DNA of 64,000 nt from Pyxidicoccus caerfyrddinensis (GTDB lineage: Bacteria > Myxococcota > Myxococcia > Myxococcales > Myxococcaceae): contig NZ_JAAIYA010000015.1 of NCBI RefSeq assembly GCF_010894405.1, forward strand, positions 218,156 to 282,155, written 5' to 3'. The notes beneath the pieces were generated by a model. The model worked only from the letters and a program-made list of their open reading frames with translations, was not told the origin of the DNA and did not search any database. Position numbers and translations under genes: made by a program. Below, piece after piece: positions 49,394 to 58,337 of the stretch (the first letter of the stretch is position 1; the number at the start of each line of letters is the position of its first letter).

Positions 49394-51220
49394 TCACTTC
49401 ACCTCCCACCCCTTCGTGCCGCGCTCGTAGCGCTTGCCCGCGGACAGCTCGCCGTAGAAGAGCAGGTCCTTTACGCCCACCACGGACTTCCCATCGAAGA
49501 GGCCAATCTCGCCCTTGGACGGAAGCTGGATGCCCAGGTCCGAGATGTCGAGCCGCACACGCTCGCCCGGAGCCACCGTCACCTCCGGCAGCACCGCGCC
49601 CGTGGGGTTGCTCACCTGCGTGGGCGCGTGGTCGCTCTGCGCCAGGCTCACCCGCAGGTTGGTGGTCAGCACCATGCCCTTCAGCGACACCGTCGCCGAC
49701 GTCCGGTTGCCCACCTCCACCCAGCCCTCGCGCGGGTCGAACGCCTCGAACACCAGCGTCGGCTTCTGCTTCGAGTACCGCGTCAGCTCCGCGAGGATGA
49801 AGGCCCGGCGCTCCTTGACGAAGCGCTTCATGTAGTCGCGGCCCGCCTGGAAGCGGGCGTAGTCCATGTACGGGTCATCCTTCATGTGCGGGGTGATGAG
49901 CGCGTGCAGCGAGTCGATGTACGGGTTCATCACCTTGTCGGAGAACAGCTCGTCCAGCGCCTTGTCCAGCCGCGCCTCCAGCCGCTCACGCAGCACGGGG
50001 TTCATCACCACCCGCGTGCCCAGGTTGGAGAACACCGGCAGGTAGCCCGGGTAGGCCGCCGTCTCCAGCTTGCGCTGCTGGTACATCTTCTCCACCGACG
50101 TGTCGGTGAGCGTGAAGTTGAACAGCGGGTGGCGCATGTTGCTGCTGCTCGTGCGCATGTCCTCCACGCTGATGGGGTACCACCAGCGCGCGTCCACGTT
50201 GTTCAAGTCCCACGGCACGTAGGACCACTTCGCCGTCGCGCGGTCGTAGACGAAGTAGCTCTCCGAGTCCTCCACGTAGTTGTTGGACATCAGCACGTCC
50301 AACACCATGGAGCGCAGGTAGTGCTCGAGCTGGAAGCTCTTCTCCAGCGCCGTCTCCAGCTGCGGCTCGGGCGTGTGGTTGATGACGTCCATCATCGCCC
50401 ACAGCTTGTCGTCCGGCTGGGACTCGTTGGTCTTCTTCGTCCACTTGCCCTGGTAGGGCACCTTCCACGTCTTGAACTCGCAGTCCTTCCAGCCGCACCG
50501 GTAGATGTCGCCGTCCGTGTCGGTGAACTCGTGCGCCTTGAGGAAGGCCTTGTTCACCTGCTCGACGTCCAGGAACACGCCCTCGTACGCGCCATTCACC
50601 TTCAGCCGCACGAACTTCGCCTTCGACGCGGGCACCCGCATCGCCTCCAGCAAGTCGTAGGAGAGCTTCTCCGCCAGCAGCGTCGCGTCCGCGTACTCGG
50701 CCACGAGGTTGAGCGAGGTGCGCCCCTCGAAGCGGACCTTGTCCGCGAAGCTCACGTTCCAGCTCTTCTTCTCGAAGTAGCGCGCCGAGGCGCCGCGCAG
50801 CCGCACCTGCACCGCGTACGTCGTCCCGTTCGCCTTGAAGACGGCGTCCTGCTCGGGCGTCCACGGGTCCGCCGCGAACTTCCGCATTGCCTCGTCAGGA
50901 ATGACGAGCTCGTACTCCTGCACGGAGGCCTGCGGGGCCGGCAGCTTGAACGGCAGCTGCGTCTCCGGCACCGGCGGAGGAGGAGGCTCGGGCTGGGGCT
51001 CCGGGTCGGGGTCCGGCTGCGGCTCTGGCTCGGGGTCCGGATGGGGCACGGGCTGCGGCTGCGGCTCCGGCTGCGGGTTGGGAGCAGGCGTCTCGTCGGG
51101 AGGAGTCGTCTGCGGAGACTCGTCCACGGGATGCGGCGGTACCTGGGCGGTCGGCGTATCCGGGCCGCAGGCCCACAGGCACAGCAACGGAAGGCAGATC
51201 AGCAGTCGTACGCGATTCAT
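49394..51220 (-). CDS. CotH-kinase family lipoprotein with lamin-tail-like C-terminus
   Basis: Surface lipoprotein of 608 aa. The signal MNRVRLLICLPLLCLWAC has a lipobox ending at Cys18. A Pro/Glu/Gln-rich linker built from PQPEP-type repeats spans roughly residues 30-85. The CotH-kinase region follows (EYELVIPDEAMRKFAADPW, VRLRGASARYFEKKSW, DLNNVDARWWYP, FQAGRDYMKRFV); CotH proteins are secretory-pathway protein kinases. The C-terminal 120 residues (TLVFEAFDPREGWVEVGNRT through GELSAGKRYERG) look like a lamin-tail (LTD) beta-sandwich. The start is one of two adjacent ATGs; I took the second. Secreted protein substrates would be expected, but none is encoded adjacent. Confidence 0.85.
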   Translation of the reverse strand: MNRVRLLICLPLLCLWACGPDTPTAQVPPHPVDESPQTTPPDETPAPNPQPEPQPQPVPHPDPEPEPQPDPDPEPQPEPPPPPVPETQLPFKLPAPQASVQEYELVIPDEAMRKFAADPWTPEQDAVFKANGTTYAVQVRLRGASARYFEKKSWNVSFADKVRFEGRTSLNLVAEYADATLLAEKLSYDLLEAMRVPASKAKFVRLKVNGAYEGVFLDVEQVNKAFLKAHEFTDTDGDIYRCGWKDCEFKTWKVPYQGKWTKKTNESQPDDKLWAMMDVINHTPEPQLETALEKSFQLEHYLRSMVLDVLMSNNYVEDSESYFVYDRATAKWSYVPWDLNNVDARWWYPISVEDMRTSSSNMRHPLFNFTLTDTSVEKMYQQRKLETAAYPGYLPVFSNLGTRVVMNPVLRERLEARLDKALDELFSDKVMNPYIDSLHALITPHMKDDPYMDYARFQAGRDYMKRFVKERRAFILAELTRYSKQKPTLVFEAFDPREGWVEVGNRTSATVSLKGMVLTTNLRVSLAQSDHAPTQVSNPTGAVLPEVTVAPGERVRLDISDLGIQLPSKGEIGLFDGKSVVGVKDLLFYGELSAGKRYERGTKGWEVK

Positions 51221-51522
51221 CATGCCCCCGGTGAGCAAGGGACATGCCCTGCGAGCGAAGGGGCGCGACTGGCCGGGAATGAACGCTGCGGACGCGGGAA
51301 ACACACCTGGGCGCGTCACAGGTGGGAAGGGAATTACCCACGCTGGGTCTGCCTGCTCGCCTCGTCCGGAAGGGAGGGGGACCCGGGGGGGCCCGCTCTT
51401 CCCCGGAGGGGCAGGCGGCCGGGCGGCGCGGGGTGGGGCGCTACCTGGCGTGCGGTGCCCGCGTCGCGGCGCCAGTCCTAGCTTCACGGGAAGCAGGGAG
51501 CGCCGCGTCAGGAGACAGCCGC
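51221..51522. other. 302-bp divergent intergenic region
   Basis: It separates the CotH-kinase lipoprotein from the DUF2892 gene. I see no gene in it. The only structure is a CACCTG/CAGGTG inverted repeat with a 9-nt spacer at 51304-51324, which could be an operator or a weak hairpin in the CotH leader. Confidence 0.4.
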
Positions 51523-51993
51523 ATGGAGACCTGGAACCAGACTTCGTCCGATGCCGTCCGCAGCCATACGCCCTTGGTGGTGAACCGGCGCATCGACGAG
51601 CACGTGGAAGCCTGCGTGCGGTACATGGCGCAGAAGGGTGACCGCACGGAGATGAGCCGCTACCTCGAGCGGCTGGAGCGCGAGTGGGACATCAGCCGGG
51701 CCCTGTCCGTCGGTGCCGCCGCCGCATCGGCGCTCGGCCTGCTGCTGGGCCGCAAGGATGGCGGCCGCTGGCGCGTGCTCAGCACCGTGGCCGCCGGGGT
51801 GCTGCTCCAGCACGGGCTCTTCGGCTTCGGGCCCATGTCCGGGGTGCTGCGCATGCTCGGCGTGCGCACCCGCCGGGAAATCGACCTGGAGAAGTTCGCC
51901 ATCAAGGCGCTGCGCGGCGACTTCGAGCGCATCCCCAACGACGGGGGGCCGCTCGCGAAGGCCAATGCCGCCCTCGTCGCCGCGCAGTCCTGA
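51523..51993 (+). CDS. DUF2892 membrane protein
   Basis: Protein of 156 aa with AGGAG ahead of ATG 51523. A polar N-terminal helix (VNRRIDEHVEACVRYMAQKG) leads to the DUF2892 unit: EWDISRALSVGAAAASALGLLLG, then WRVLSTVAAGVLLQHGLFG, then the RTRREIDLEKFAIKALRGDF helix. Two hydrophobic segments suggest a hairpin in the inner membrane. The function of DUF2892 is unknown; it is sometimes fused to rhodanese domains, which is not the case here. Confidence 0.85.
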   Translation: METWNQTSSDAVRSHTPLVVNRRIDEHVEACVRYMAQKGDRTEMSRYLERLEREWDISRALSVGAAAASALGLLLGRKDGGRWRVLSTVAAGVLLQHGLFGFGPMSGVLRMLGVRTRREIDLEKFAIKALRGDFERIPNDGGPLAKANAALVAAQS

Positions 51994-51999
51994 GGCCGC

Positions 52000-52052
52000 G
52001 CGCGGGGAGCCTCCCCGCGCTTCACCGGAGGCGGGCCAGGTGGTGGCCCGCC
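52000..52052. terminator. Pair of GC-rich hairpins between convergent genes
   Basis: First hairpin 52000-52020: GCGCGGGGA/TCCCCGCGC with a 3-nt loop. Second hairpin 52030-52052: GGCGGGCC/GGCCCGCC with a 7-nt loop. They fall between the stop of the DUF2892 gene and that of the large peptidase gene, so each probably serves one strand. Confidence 0.6.
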
Positions 52053-52065
52053 CCCGTTGCTTCCG

Positions 52066-55000
52066 TCAGTGCCTCGGGCTGGTGTAGCCGCCGGCCGCCG
52101 AAGGCATCAGCGCCGGGGACATGGGCGTCGGCGCGGCGTTGCCCTTCGCCCCGGTGTTGCCCTGGTCGAAGAAGCCGTTGAGACCGGCGATGCCCAGCGA
52201 GAAGTTCGTCACCCAGCCCGCGTCCGGCTTGCCGGCCGCCGCGCCGATGTCGAACGGCCTCGCGAAGTGCAGGCGCATCAGCAAGGGCCCCAGCGCCAGG
52301 TTGACGCCGACGACGGCGTTCAGCACGCGGTGGTCCCTGAAGTCCTCCCAGTTCTCGCCCACGCCGCCGAAGTCCATGGCCGCGATGGCCTCCAAGTCAC
52401 TGAGGAAGGCCACCCGGACGATGTCGTTCAGCGGAAGCTGCAGCTCCATCGTGGAGTAGAAGAAGTGGCGGCCCAGCAGCCACTGCTCGTCTCCGAAGTT
52501 CACGCCGCGCAGCGTGTCGAAGGAGGACAGGAAGTAGGAGCGGGCGTACCGGCCTCCCAGCGTGGTTCCCGCGCCGCCGCGCACGAAGATGTTGGTGCGG
52601 CCGTAGATGGGGAAGTACCGCTCCGCGTCCAGTCGGATGTTGCTGTACGCCTCGTTGTCGAAGGGCTGCACGCCCACCGTCGTCTCCAGCAGCGCGGAGC
52701 TGCCCGACAGCGGACCGGTGGCGTAGTGGTACTTCAGCGTGTCGTAGCCAATCTGTCCGCTCACCTCCGTCTGGAAGCGGATGTCCTGGTTGCGCGCCTT
52801 CCACTGCGACAGCAGCTCCTGGTTCGCCTCGTTGCGGTCCGCGAAGAACAGGTAGAACTCGGTGGGGTCGTCCAGGAAGTACTTCGTCCCGCCGAGGCTC
52901 AAGTCGCCCTGCAGGAAGAAGAAGGTGCTCAGCGGGTAGCGGAGGCTGCCGAGCACGCCGAAGAAGCGCTCACCCGACGTGAAGAACACGGGCAGGTCCT
53001 CGAAGGTCTGGTCCACGCGGAAGCGCAGGGACTGGAAGAGGCCGCCGCCCCACGTCGTACGGCTTTCGTCGTTGATGTACAGCAGGTAGCCGTCCGTCAA
53101 ATCGAAGCTGCCGTACACCGACAGGGTGAGCAGGAACTGGTGGTCCCTCATGCGGTCACTCGCCGCGGCGAACAGCTGGCCCACGAAGCCGCCGCCGCCC
53201 GCGCCCGCGAAGCCGAAGATGGGACCGAACTCCAGGTTCTGCCGCGTGAAGGGCTGGTAGGCCTGCGCGTCCGTCAGCGAGCGCACCGCGAGCGGCGGAG
53301 GCGGCTCCGCCGCGGGCTCGGCCGGCACGTCCAGCGCCAGCATGCGCGGCGGCCGCAGCAGCGCGGGCCGGCGCTCGCCGGACATGTGGAAGAGCATCCA
53401 CAGGCTGCCATCCGGGCCAGGGCCGGGCTCGAACACGCCCGTCGTCAGGTCCGTGCGCCGCACGAGGCGGCCATCCGGCATCAGCTCGTGCAGGTCCGAG
53501 CTGCTGTTGTTGAAGGCCGTGAAGAAGACGCGGCCGTCCGCGAGCGCCGTCGGGTCCGCGTGGTCCCTGTCCTCGCTGGTGAGCCGCTCCACCTGGCGGG
53601 GCGCGTCCACCTTCACGCGGAAGAGGTTGTACTTGCGGTGGGACGTGGCGTCGGACGTGAAGATGATGCCGGACGGACCCCACGTGAGCTGCCGCTCGGA
53701 GAACACGTCGTCGGTGAGCTGCAGCGGCTTCGCGTCCGGGCCCGCCTGCAAATCAATGGCGTACAAGTCACGCAGGCCGCCGTCGTTGATGCCGATGAAG
53801 GCCACCCACCGGCCGTCCGGGGAGAAGGCCGGCGAGTACGCCGCCAGCAGGCCGTGCTTGTCGATGCGGTACGCCACGCGCCCGCCCAGGTCCAGCCTCA
53901 CCGTGGTGCCCACCTCCCGGTCGATGCCGGTGCGGATGGGCGTGCGGCGCACCAGCACGTCCGAGGCGCGCTTCTCCACCACGTGCGCGTAGTCCTGCAC
54001 GTAGATGACGTCGCGGCCAATCATCTCCGCGATGAAGGCCAGCTTGTTCCCGGTCAGCGCGAAGCTGCGCCCGGAGATGGGGTGCAGGGACTCCACACCC
54101 GGCGCGCCGTCGCTCGTCACCCGCAACGTCTTCTCCGGCGCCCGCGGGTCCACGAGGTACAGCCGGCTCTCGCCCGTCTCCGGCACAATCGTGCGCAGCG
54201 CCAGCACCTGCCCGTCCGGCGAGCTGGTCATGGAGGTGATGTAGCCGGGCGACTTGTCCAGCATGTCCATCACCGGAGCGGCCTGCTCCGAGTTCAGGTA
54301 CGTCTTGAAGGCCCGGCGCTTCAGCCAGTTCTCGAACCGCGCCGCCAGCCGCTTCGGGTCATCCCCGGTGAGCCGCTCCAGCAGCTCCTCGAACTTGAGC
54401 GACGGCGAGTCGCGCGAGCCGCCCACCAGCCGCGGCGACTCCTCCAGCACGCGCTGGATGAAGCCCTTGCCGTACTCCTCCTCGAGGAAGGTGCAGCGCA
54501 CCTGGCCCACCTTGTAGATCCACAGGTAGCCGTAGGGCCCGGGCGAGAAGAAGTCGAGGAACGCGTAGCCCTTGTACAGGTCCGGGTTCACCAGCAGGTC
54601 CCGCACCAGCATCTCCGCTTCCGGGTCCATGCCGCGCTTGGCGTAGAACTCGGCCAGGCCTTCGATGAACCACAGCGGCATGCCCGCCAGCGGGTCTCCG
54701 AACACCTTCGCCTGCTCCGCCACGGTGCGCACCTTCTGGATGGTGAACTGGTGCGACAACTCGTGGGTGGAGATCTCCTCGAAGAGGCGGTGGTCACCCA
54801 GGTACGGCAGCGTCAGCTTCAGGTCCTCGCCGGTGCTGGTGAGGCCCAGCGTGCCCTCGGACACCTGGAAGAGGTTGGTCTGCAGGAACTCCTGGTAGCT
54901 GCTGTAGAGGATGTACGGGAACGTCTGCGTGGGGACGTACTGGAACGTGTCCACGAGGTAGCGGTACGCCTCCTCGATGACGGGCGCGGCCCGCTCGGCC

Positions 55001-55590
55001 ACCACGCGCTCGCGCTCGTAGAAGTAGAAGCGCACGCCGCCCGTCTTGTCCCCGAGCGTCTTCGCGTAGGTGTAGTTGAAGCCGCCGTCGGCGCCGCCCA
55101 GCCCCAGCGACGCCACGCCGCCGTCCGCCAGGCCGCCGTCCGCCGAGCCCGCGGCGCTCACCAGGGTGCCCCCATCCGTGGCGCTCGGCGTCCCCGCGGT
55201 GGCCGGAGGTGGCACACCGCCGTCGGACGGCTCCATCACCGACACCGGGGGCGCTCCCGGGCTCGTGGGGGGCTCGGAGGTCTGCTGGCTGGTCTCCGGG
55301 GACGGGCCGCTCGGCATCTCACGCGGGTCACTCGTCTCGGGAGACGTGGTGGGCACGTCCGGGTTGGCGCCTCCCTGCGTGCCAGGTGGCTGGTCGTGCG
55401 CGGTGCGCTCCGGGGGCTTGGCCAGTCCCGCGGCATTGGGGCCCACGAGGATGTCCACGTGCCGCCACTCGAACTTGTAGCTGTTCACCGGCGATTTCCC
55501 GGGCCGTCGCGGCACGACGTAGAACTGGGCGAGCGCCAGCCCGGGGAGGAGCAGTGCCAGCATGGCGGCTGCGAGGGGGCGTGGGTTCAC
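52066..55590 (-). CDS. Outer-membrane metallopeptidase / beta-propeller / beta-barrel fusion
   Basis: Protein of 1,174 aa, starting at GTG 55590 with a signal peptide (MNPRPLAAAMLALLLPGLALA). A Pro/Thr/Gly-rich linker runs to about residue 170. Then comes a gluzincin-type peptidase with HELSH (His276, Glu277, His280) and WFIEGLAEF, whose Glu310 or Glu314 would be the third zinc ligand. Residues of about 440-720 contain TolB/WD40-like propeller repeats (SSPDGQVLALRTIVP, AFSPDGRWVAFIGIN, LTWGPSGIIFTSDAT). The last 370 or so residues are amphipathic strands of a BamA/surface-antigen-like barrel (FGPIFGFAGAGGGGFVGQLF, ELQLPLNDIVRVAFL). This predicts a protease held at or displayed through the outer membrane. 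A hairpin lies in its leader at 55635-55655. Confidence 0.85.
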   Translation of the reverse strand: MNPRPLAAAMLALLLPGLALAQFYVVPRRPGKSPVNSYKFEWRHVDILVGPNAAGLAKPPERTAHDQPPGTQGGANPDVPTTSPETSDPREMPSGPSPETSQQTSEPPTSPGAPPVSVMEPSDGGVPPPATAGTPSATDGGTLVSAAGSADGGLADGGVASLGLGGADGGFNYTYAKTLGDKTGGVRFYFYERERVVAERAAPVIEEAYRYLVDTFQYVPTQTFPYILYSSYQEFLQTNLFQVSEGTLGLTSTGEDLKLTLPYLGDHRLFEEISTHELSHQFTIQKVRTVAEQAKVFGDPLAGMPLWFIEGLAEFYAKRGMDPEAEMLVRDLLVNPDLYKGYAFLDFFSPGPYGYLWIYKVGQVRCTFLEEEYGKGFIQRVLEESPRLVGGSRDSPSLKFEELLERLTGDDPKRLAARFENWLKRRAFKTYLNSEQAAPVMDMLDKSPGYITSMTSSPDGQVLALRTIVPETGESRLYLVDPRAPEKTLRVTSDGAPGVESLHPISGRSFALTGNKLAFIAEMIGRDVIYVQDYAHVVEKRASDVLVRRTPIRTGIDREVGTTVRLDLGGRVAYRIDKHGLLAAYSPAFSPDGRWVAFIGINDGGLRDLYAIDLQAGPDAKPLQLTDDVFSERQLTWGPSGIIFTSDATSHRKYNLFRVKVDAPRQVERLTSEDRDHADPTALADGRVFFTAFNNSSSDLHELMPDGRLVRRTDLTTGVFEPGPGPDGSLWMLFHMSGERRPALLRPPRMLALDVPAEPAAEPPPPLAVRSLTDAQAYQPFTRQNLEFGPIFGFAGAGGGGFVGQLFAAASDRMRDHQFLLTLSVYGSFDLTDGYLLYINDESRTTWGGGLFQSLRFRVDQTFEDLPVFFTSGERFFGVLGSLRYPLSTFFFLQGDLSLGGTKYFLDDPTEFYLFFADRNEANQELLSQWKARNQDIRFQTEVSGQIGYDTLKYHYATGPLSGSSALLETTVGVQPFDNEAYSNIRLDAERYFPIYGRTNIFVRGGAGTTLGGRYARSYFLSSFDTLRGVNFGDEQWLLGRHFFYSTMELQLPLNDIVRVAFLSDLEAIAAMDFGGVGENWEDFRDHRVLNAVVGVNLALGPLLMRLHFARPFDIGAAAGKPDAGWVTNFSLGIAGLNGFFDQGNTGAKGNAAPTPMSPALMPSAAGGYTSPRH

Positions 55591-55634
55591 AGGGGGTCAC
55601 CTCTTCGAATGGGGAACGGGCGAGAGGGCAGAGT

Positions 55635-55655
55635 CCTGGGAGGTTCCCTCCCAGG
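55635..55655 (-). promoter_or_regulatory. Perfect 9-bp hairpin in the leader of the peptidase gene
   Basis: CCTGGGAGG/CCTCCCAGG with a 3-nt loop, 45 bp upstream of the GTG start, within the 196-bp divergent region. It could be a leader hairpin affecting translation or an operator; a terminator for an upstream gene is excluded because none points this way. Confidence 0.4.
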
Positions 55656-55786
55656 GGCTCAGGTATACAAGCGCCTGGATTATTTCTTTCCGTTTACTTG
55701 CCGGACAGTGAGCGTCTCGCACTCGGGCGTGCGTGGAACAAGGGGCCTTCGTCTGGTGCGGGCGCCCGATGATATGGATGGGGGCC

Positions 55787-57232
55787 ATGAGACGCCTTTT
55801 TGCACTGTCCTCCACCCTGGTCCTCGCCCTCGGTTGCGGCAAGGACGGTACGTCCAATGCCAAGGCCGAGTGTCAGCTCGAAGCCATCGACCTGTCATCA
55901 TGTCAGCGTTCCAGCCTCGCGGGGCTGCAACCCGAGGGCGTGTGGAATCTCAACGTCCAACTGAATGACGGCACGGGCGCCGCCGGCTCCATGCGGCTGT
56001 CGGGCCTGGCCAGCGGCGCGTCGATGCTCGGGCTGACGGTGACGGAGCGGCAGGTCTCCAGTGACACCTTCTTCCTGGCCAGCGACCTGGTGGGCACGGA
56101 CGACATCAACCTGCGCTTCGCCCTCGCGGGCTGTGCGTCCACGGGGCCGGGGCAGCTGGCGGGCATGTTCCGTCGCTGCCAGAACGGTCAGCTCGACCTG
56201 CAGGGCACCTTCGAGGCCGTGCGCGTGTCGCGCCGCGCGGGCGAGACGGACTCCGACAAGGTGCAGCTCGTCGGAGAAATCGCGCTGCCGCGCGGCAGCG
56301 CCACGGAGCTGGCGGTGGCCAACGGCCATGCGTACGTCACCGCCGGCCGGGAGGGGCTCTTCATCTACGACGTGAGCAAGCCCGACGCGCCGCGCAAGGC
56401 GGCCGAGTCCAAGCCCTCCGACGACGTCTACAACGACGTGCTGGTGAACGGCACCACGCTCTACCTGGCCACCAAGAACAGCGGCATCGCGGTGTTCGAC
56501 CTGACGGACCCCGAGGCGCCCGCGCGCGTGCGCTCCGTGCCGGACAAGGCCGTGGAGGTGAATGCGCTGGCGGTGGACGGGAACATCCTCTACGCGGCGT
56601 CGCCGTATCCCAACGCCGAGGTGCTCGTCTACGACATCACCACGCCCACCGCGCCGACGCTGCTCACGCGCTACTTCGTCGAGGGCGCCGAGCCCACCGT
56701 GGGCGAGCGTCCGCTGGACGTGACGGCCCTGGGCGGCAGGCTGTACGTGAGCCACTGGACCTACGGCATGACGGTGTCGGACGTCACGAACCCGGCGAAG
56801 CCGAAGTTCCTGGGACGCTTCGGGGGCTCCACCTCGCGCACCACGGTGGTGGGCACGGTGGGCAGCCGGACGGTGGCCTTCGACGCGGGCGAGGACTGGG
56901 GCGCGCACCTGAGCGTGCTGAACGTGACGGTGCCGCAGGCGCCGGAGCAGATGGGCGAGTTCCGCATGCGCCCGGAGGTGTCCATCCGCTCGGTGGCGTT
57001 GGCCGGCTCGAAGCTGTACGTGGCCTACTACCAGGACGGGCTGCGCGTGCTGGACGTCTCGGTGCCGGGCGAGCCGCGCCAGGTGGGCTACTACAACACG
57101 TGGCGCGAGTCGGACCTGAGCCGCGGCCTCACCTTCTTCGACGGGCTCAACACCCTGCGCGTGCCGGGCGACGGCTACATCTACGCGACGGAGACGGTGC
57201 GCGGGCTGCTCATCTTCCGCGAGACGGAATAG
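55787..57232 (+). CDS. LVIVD-repeat beta-propeller lipoprotein
   Basis: Exported protein of 481 aa. ATG 55787 gives a lipoprotein signal (MRRLFALSSTLVLALGC). An N-terminal beta domain (about residues 30-150) has several Cys. From about residue 165 on there are at least five LVIVD-type propeller blades, each with a Y(V/L)A...GL.(V/I).D(V/I)(S/T).P pattern, for example AYVTAGREGLFIYDVSKPDAPR, LYLATKNSGIAVFDLTDPEAP and LYVAYYQDGLRVLDVSVPGEP. Such propellers bind ligands or proteins at the cell surface; no enzyme motif is seen. The EAL gene starts 10 bp downstream, so they are probably one operon. Confidence 0.85.
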   Translation: MRRLFALSSTLVLALGCGKDGTSNAKAECQLEAIDLSSCQRSSLAGLQPEGVWNLNVQLNDGTGAAGSMRLSGLASGASMLGLTVTERQVSSDTFFLASDLVGTDDINLRFALAGCASTGPGQLAGMFRRCQNGQLDLQGTFEAVRVSRRAGETDSDKVQLVGEIALPRGSATELAVANGHAYVTAGREGLFIYDVSKPDAPRKAAESKPSDDVYNDVLVNGTTLYLATKNSGIAVFDLTDPEAPARVRSVPDKAVEVNALAVDGNILYAASPYPNAEVLVYDITTPTAPTLLTRYFVEGAEPTVGERPLDVTALGGRLYVSHWTYGMTVSDVTNPAKPKFLGRFGGSTSRTTVVGTVGSRTVAFDAGEDWGAHLSVLNVTVPQAPEQMGEFRMRPEVSIRSVALAGSKLYVAYYQDGLRVLDVSVPGEPRQVGYYNTWRESDLSRGLTFFDGLNTLRVPGDGYIYATETVRGLLIFRETE

Positions 57233-57242
57233 GAGAAGGCCC

Positions 57243-58337
57243 GTGAGCGACACCACGACGCGGCTGTGCGGCCGGTGCCAGGAGCTGCCGGCGAAGCTGG
57301 AGGGCGCTGGGCGCCTGTTCCTGTGGTGCCCGTTGGGCCACAGCTTCGGCAAGCTGGTGGCCTTCCTGCGGGAGACGGAGCGCGAGTACCAGGTGCGCCC
57401 GGAGGCACAGTGCGTCGTGGTGTGGGTGGCGGACGGGGAGCTGGGGCGGGTGGCGGTGAGCGCGGTGGAGGCGCTGACGCAGGAGGAGACGCGGGGCACG
57501 CGCGCGCTCTTCGTGGCGGGCGACGCGGAGCCGGGGCTGGCGGACTACCCGCGCGTGGGCTCGCTGCAGCAGTTCGCCACGTTGGCGCAGGCGGGCTGGC
57601 TGATGGACATGCTGGCCGAGCAGCGGCTCACCTCGCACTTCCAGCCCATCGTCCACGCGCAGGACACGCGGCGCATCTTCGCCCACGAGGCGCTGATGCG
57701 CGGCCGCGAGCGGGACGGCACGTTGGTGCCGCCGGGGCGGATGTTCCAGACGGCGCGAGACGCGGACCTGCTGTTCCAGCTGGACCTGGCGGCGCGCACC
57801 ACGGCCATCCGCGAGGCCGTGCGGCACCAGCTGCGCACGCACCTGTTCATCAACTTCACGCCGACGGCCATCTATGACCCGGCGTACTGCCTGCGCTCGA
57901 CGGTGGCGGCCATCACCGAGGCGGGCATTCCGGCGCAGAGCGTGGTGTTCGAGGTCATCGAGTCGGACCGCGCGGCGGACGCGTCCCACCTGAAGGGCAT
58001 CATCAACTTCTACCGCCAGGCGGGCTTCCGGGTGGCGCTGGACGACCTGGGGGCGGGGTACTCGTCGCTGAACCTCATCCACCAGTTGCGGCCGGACATC
58101 ATCAAGCTGGACATGGAGCTGGTGCGCGACGTCCACGTGGACCCGTACAAGGGGGCCATCGTGCGGAAGATGCTGGAGATTGCGCGGCAGCTCGGCATCC
58201 AGACGGTGGCGGAGGGAATCGAGACGCCGGAGGAGCTGCGCTGGGTGCGCGCGCACGGAGTGGACTACGTGCAGGGCTATCTCATCTGCCGTCCGCAGGG
58301 CGCGCCCGCGGAGGCGACGCCGTTCTTCACGGGCTGA
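57243..58337 (+). CDS. EAL-domain c-di-GMP phosphodiesterase
   Basis: Protein of 364 aa that probably degrades cyclic di-GMP. GTG 57243 has an AGGAG box. The N-terminus has a Cys/His cluster (LCGRCQEL, then LFLWCPLGHS) that could bind zinc, followed by a 70-residue module (VVVWVADGELGRVAVSAVEAL) of unknown type. The EAL domain starts near residue 130: E149-A-L (FAHEALMRG), NFTP, FEVIESD, D267-D-LGAGYSS, KLDMELV and EGIET are all present, so it should be active. No transmembrane segment. Its last 11 bp overlap the convergent repeat-protein gene. Confidence 0.92.
   Translation: MSDTTTRLCGRCQELPAKLEGAGRLFLWCPLGHSFGKLVAFLRETEREYQVRPEAQCVVVWVADGELGRVAVSAVEALTQEETRGTRALFVAGDAEPGLADYPRVGSLQQFATLAQAGWLMDMLAEQRLTSHFQPIVHAQDTRRIFAHEALMRGRERDGTLVPPGRMFQTARDADLLFQLDLAARTTAIREAVRHQLRTHLFINFTPTAIYDPAYCLRSTVAAITEAGIPAQSVVFEVIESDRAADASHLKGIINFYRQAGFRVALDDLGAGYSSLNLIHQLRPDIIKLDMELVRDVHVDPYKGAIVRKMLEIARQLGIQTVAEGIETPEELRWVRAHGVDYVQGYLICRPQGAPAEATPFFTG

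Noticed and set aside
49394..51487. Longer start for the CotH-kinase protein
   Set aside because: The added 89 residues are Arg/Pro-rich, would bury the lipoprotein signal, and lie in the divergent promoter region.
52057..55968. A 1,303-codon open frame on the plus strand
   Set aside because: It lies antisense to the peptidase-barrel gene and is full of Arg/His/Val/Leu in the skewed way typical of mirror frames in high-GC DNA; it shows no domain.
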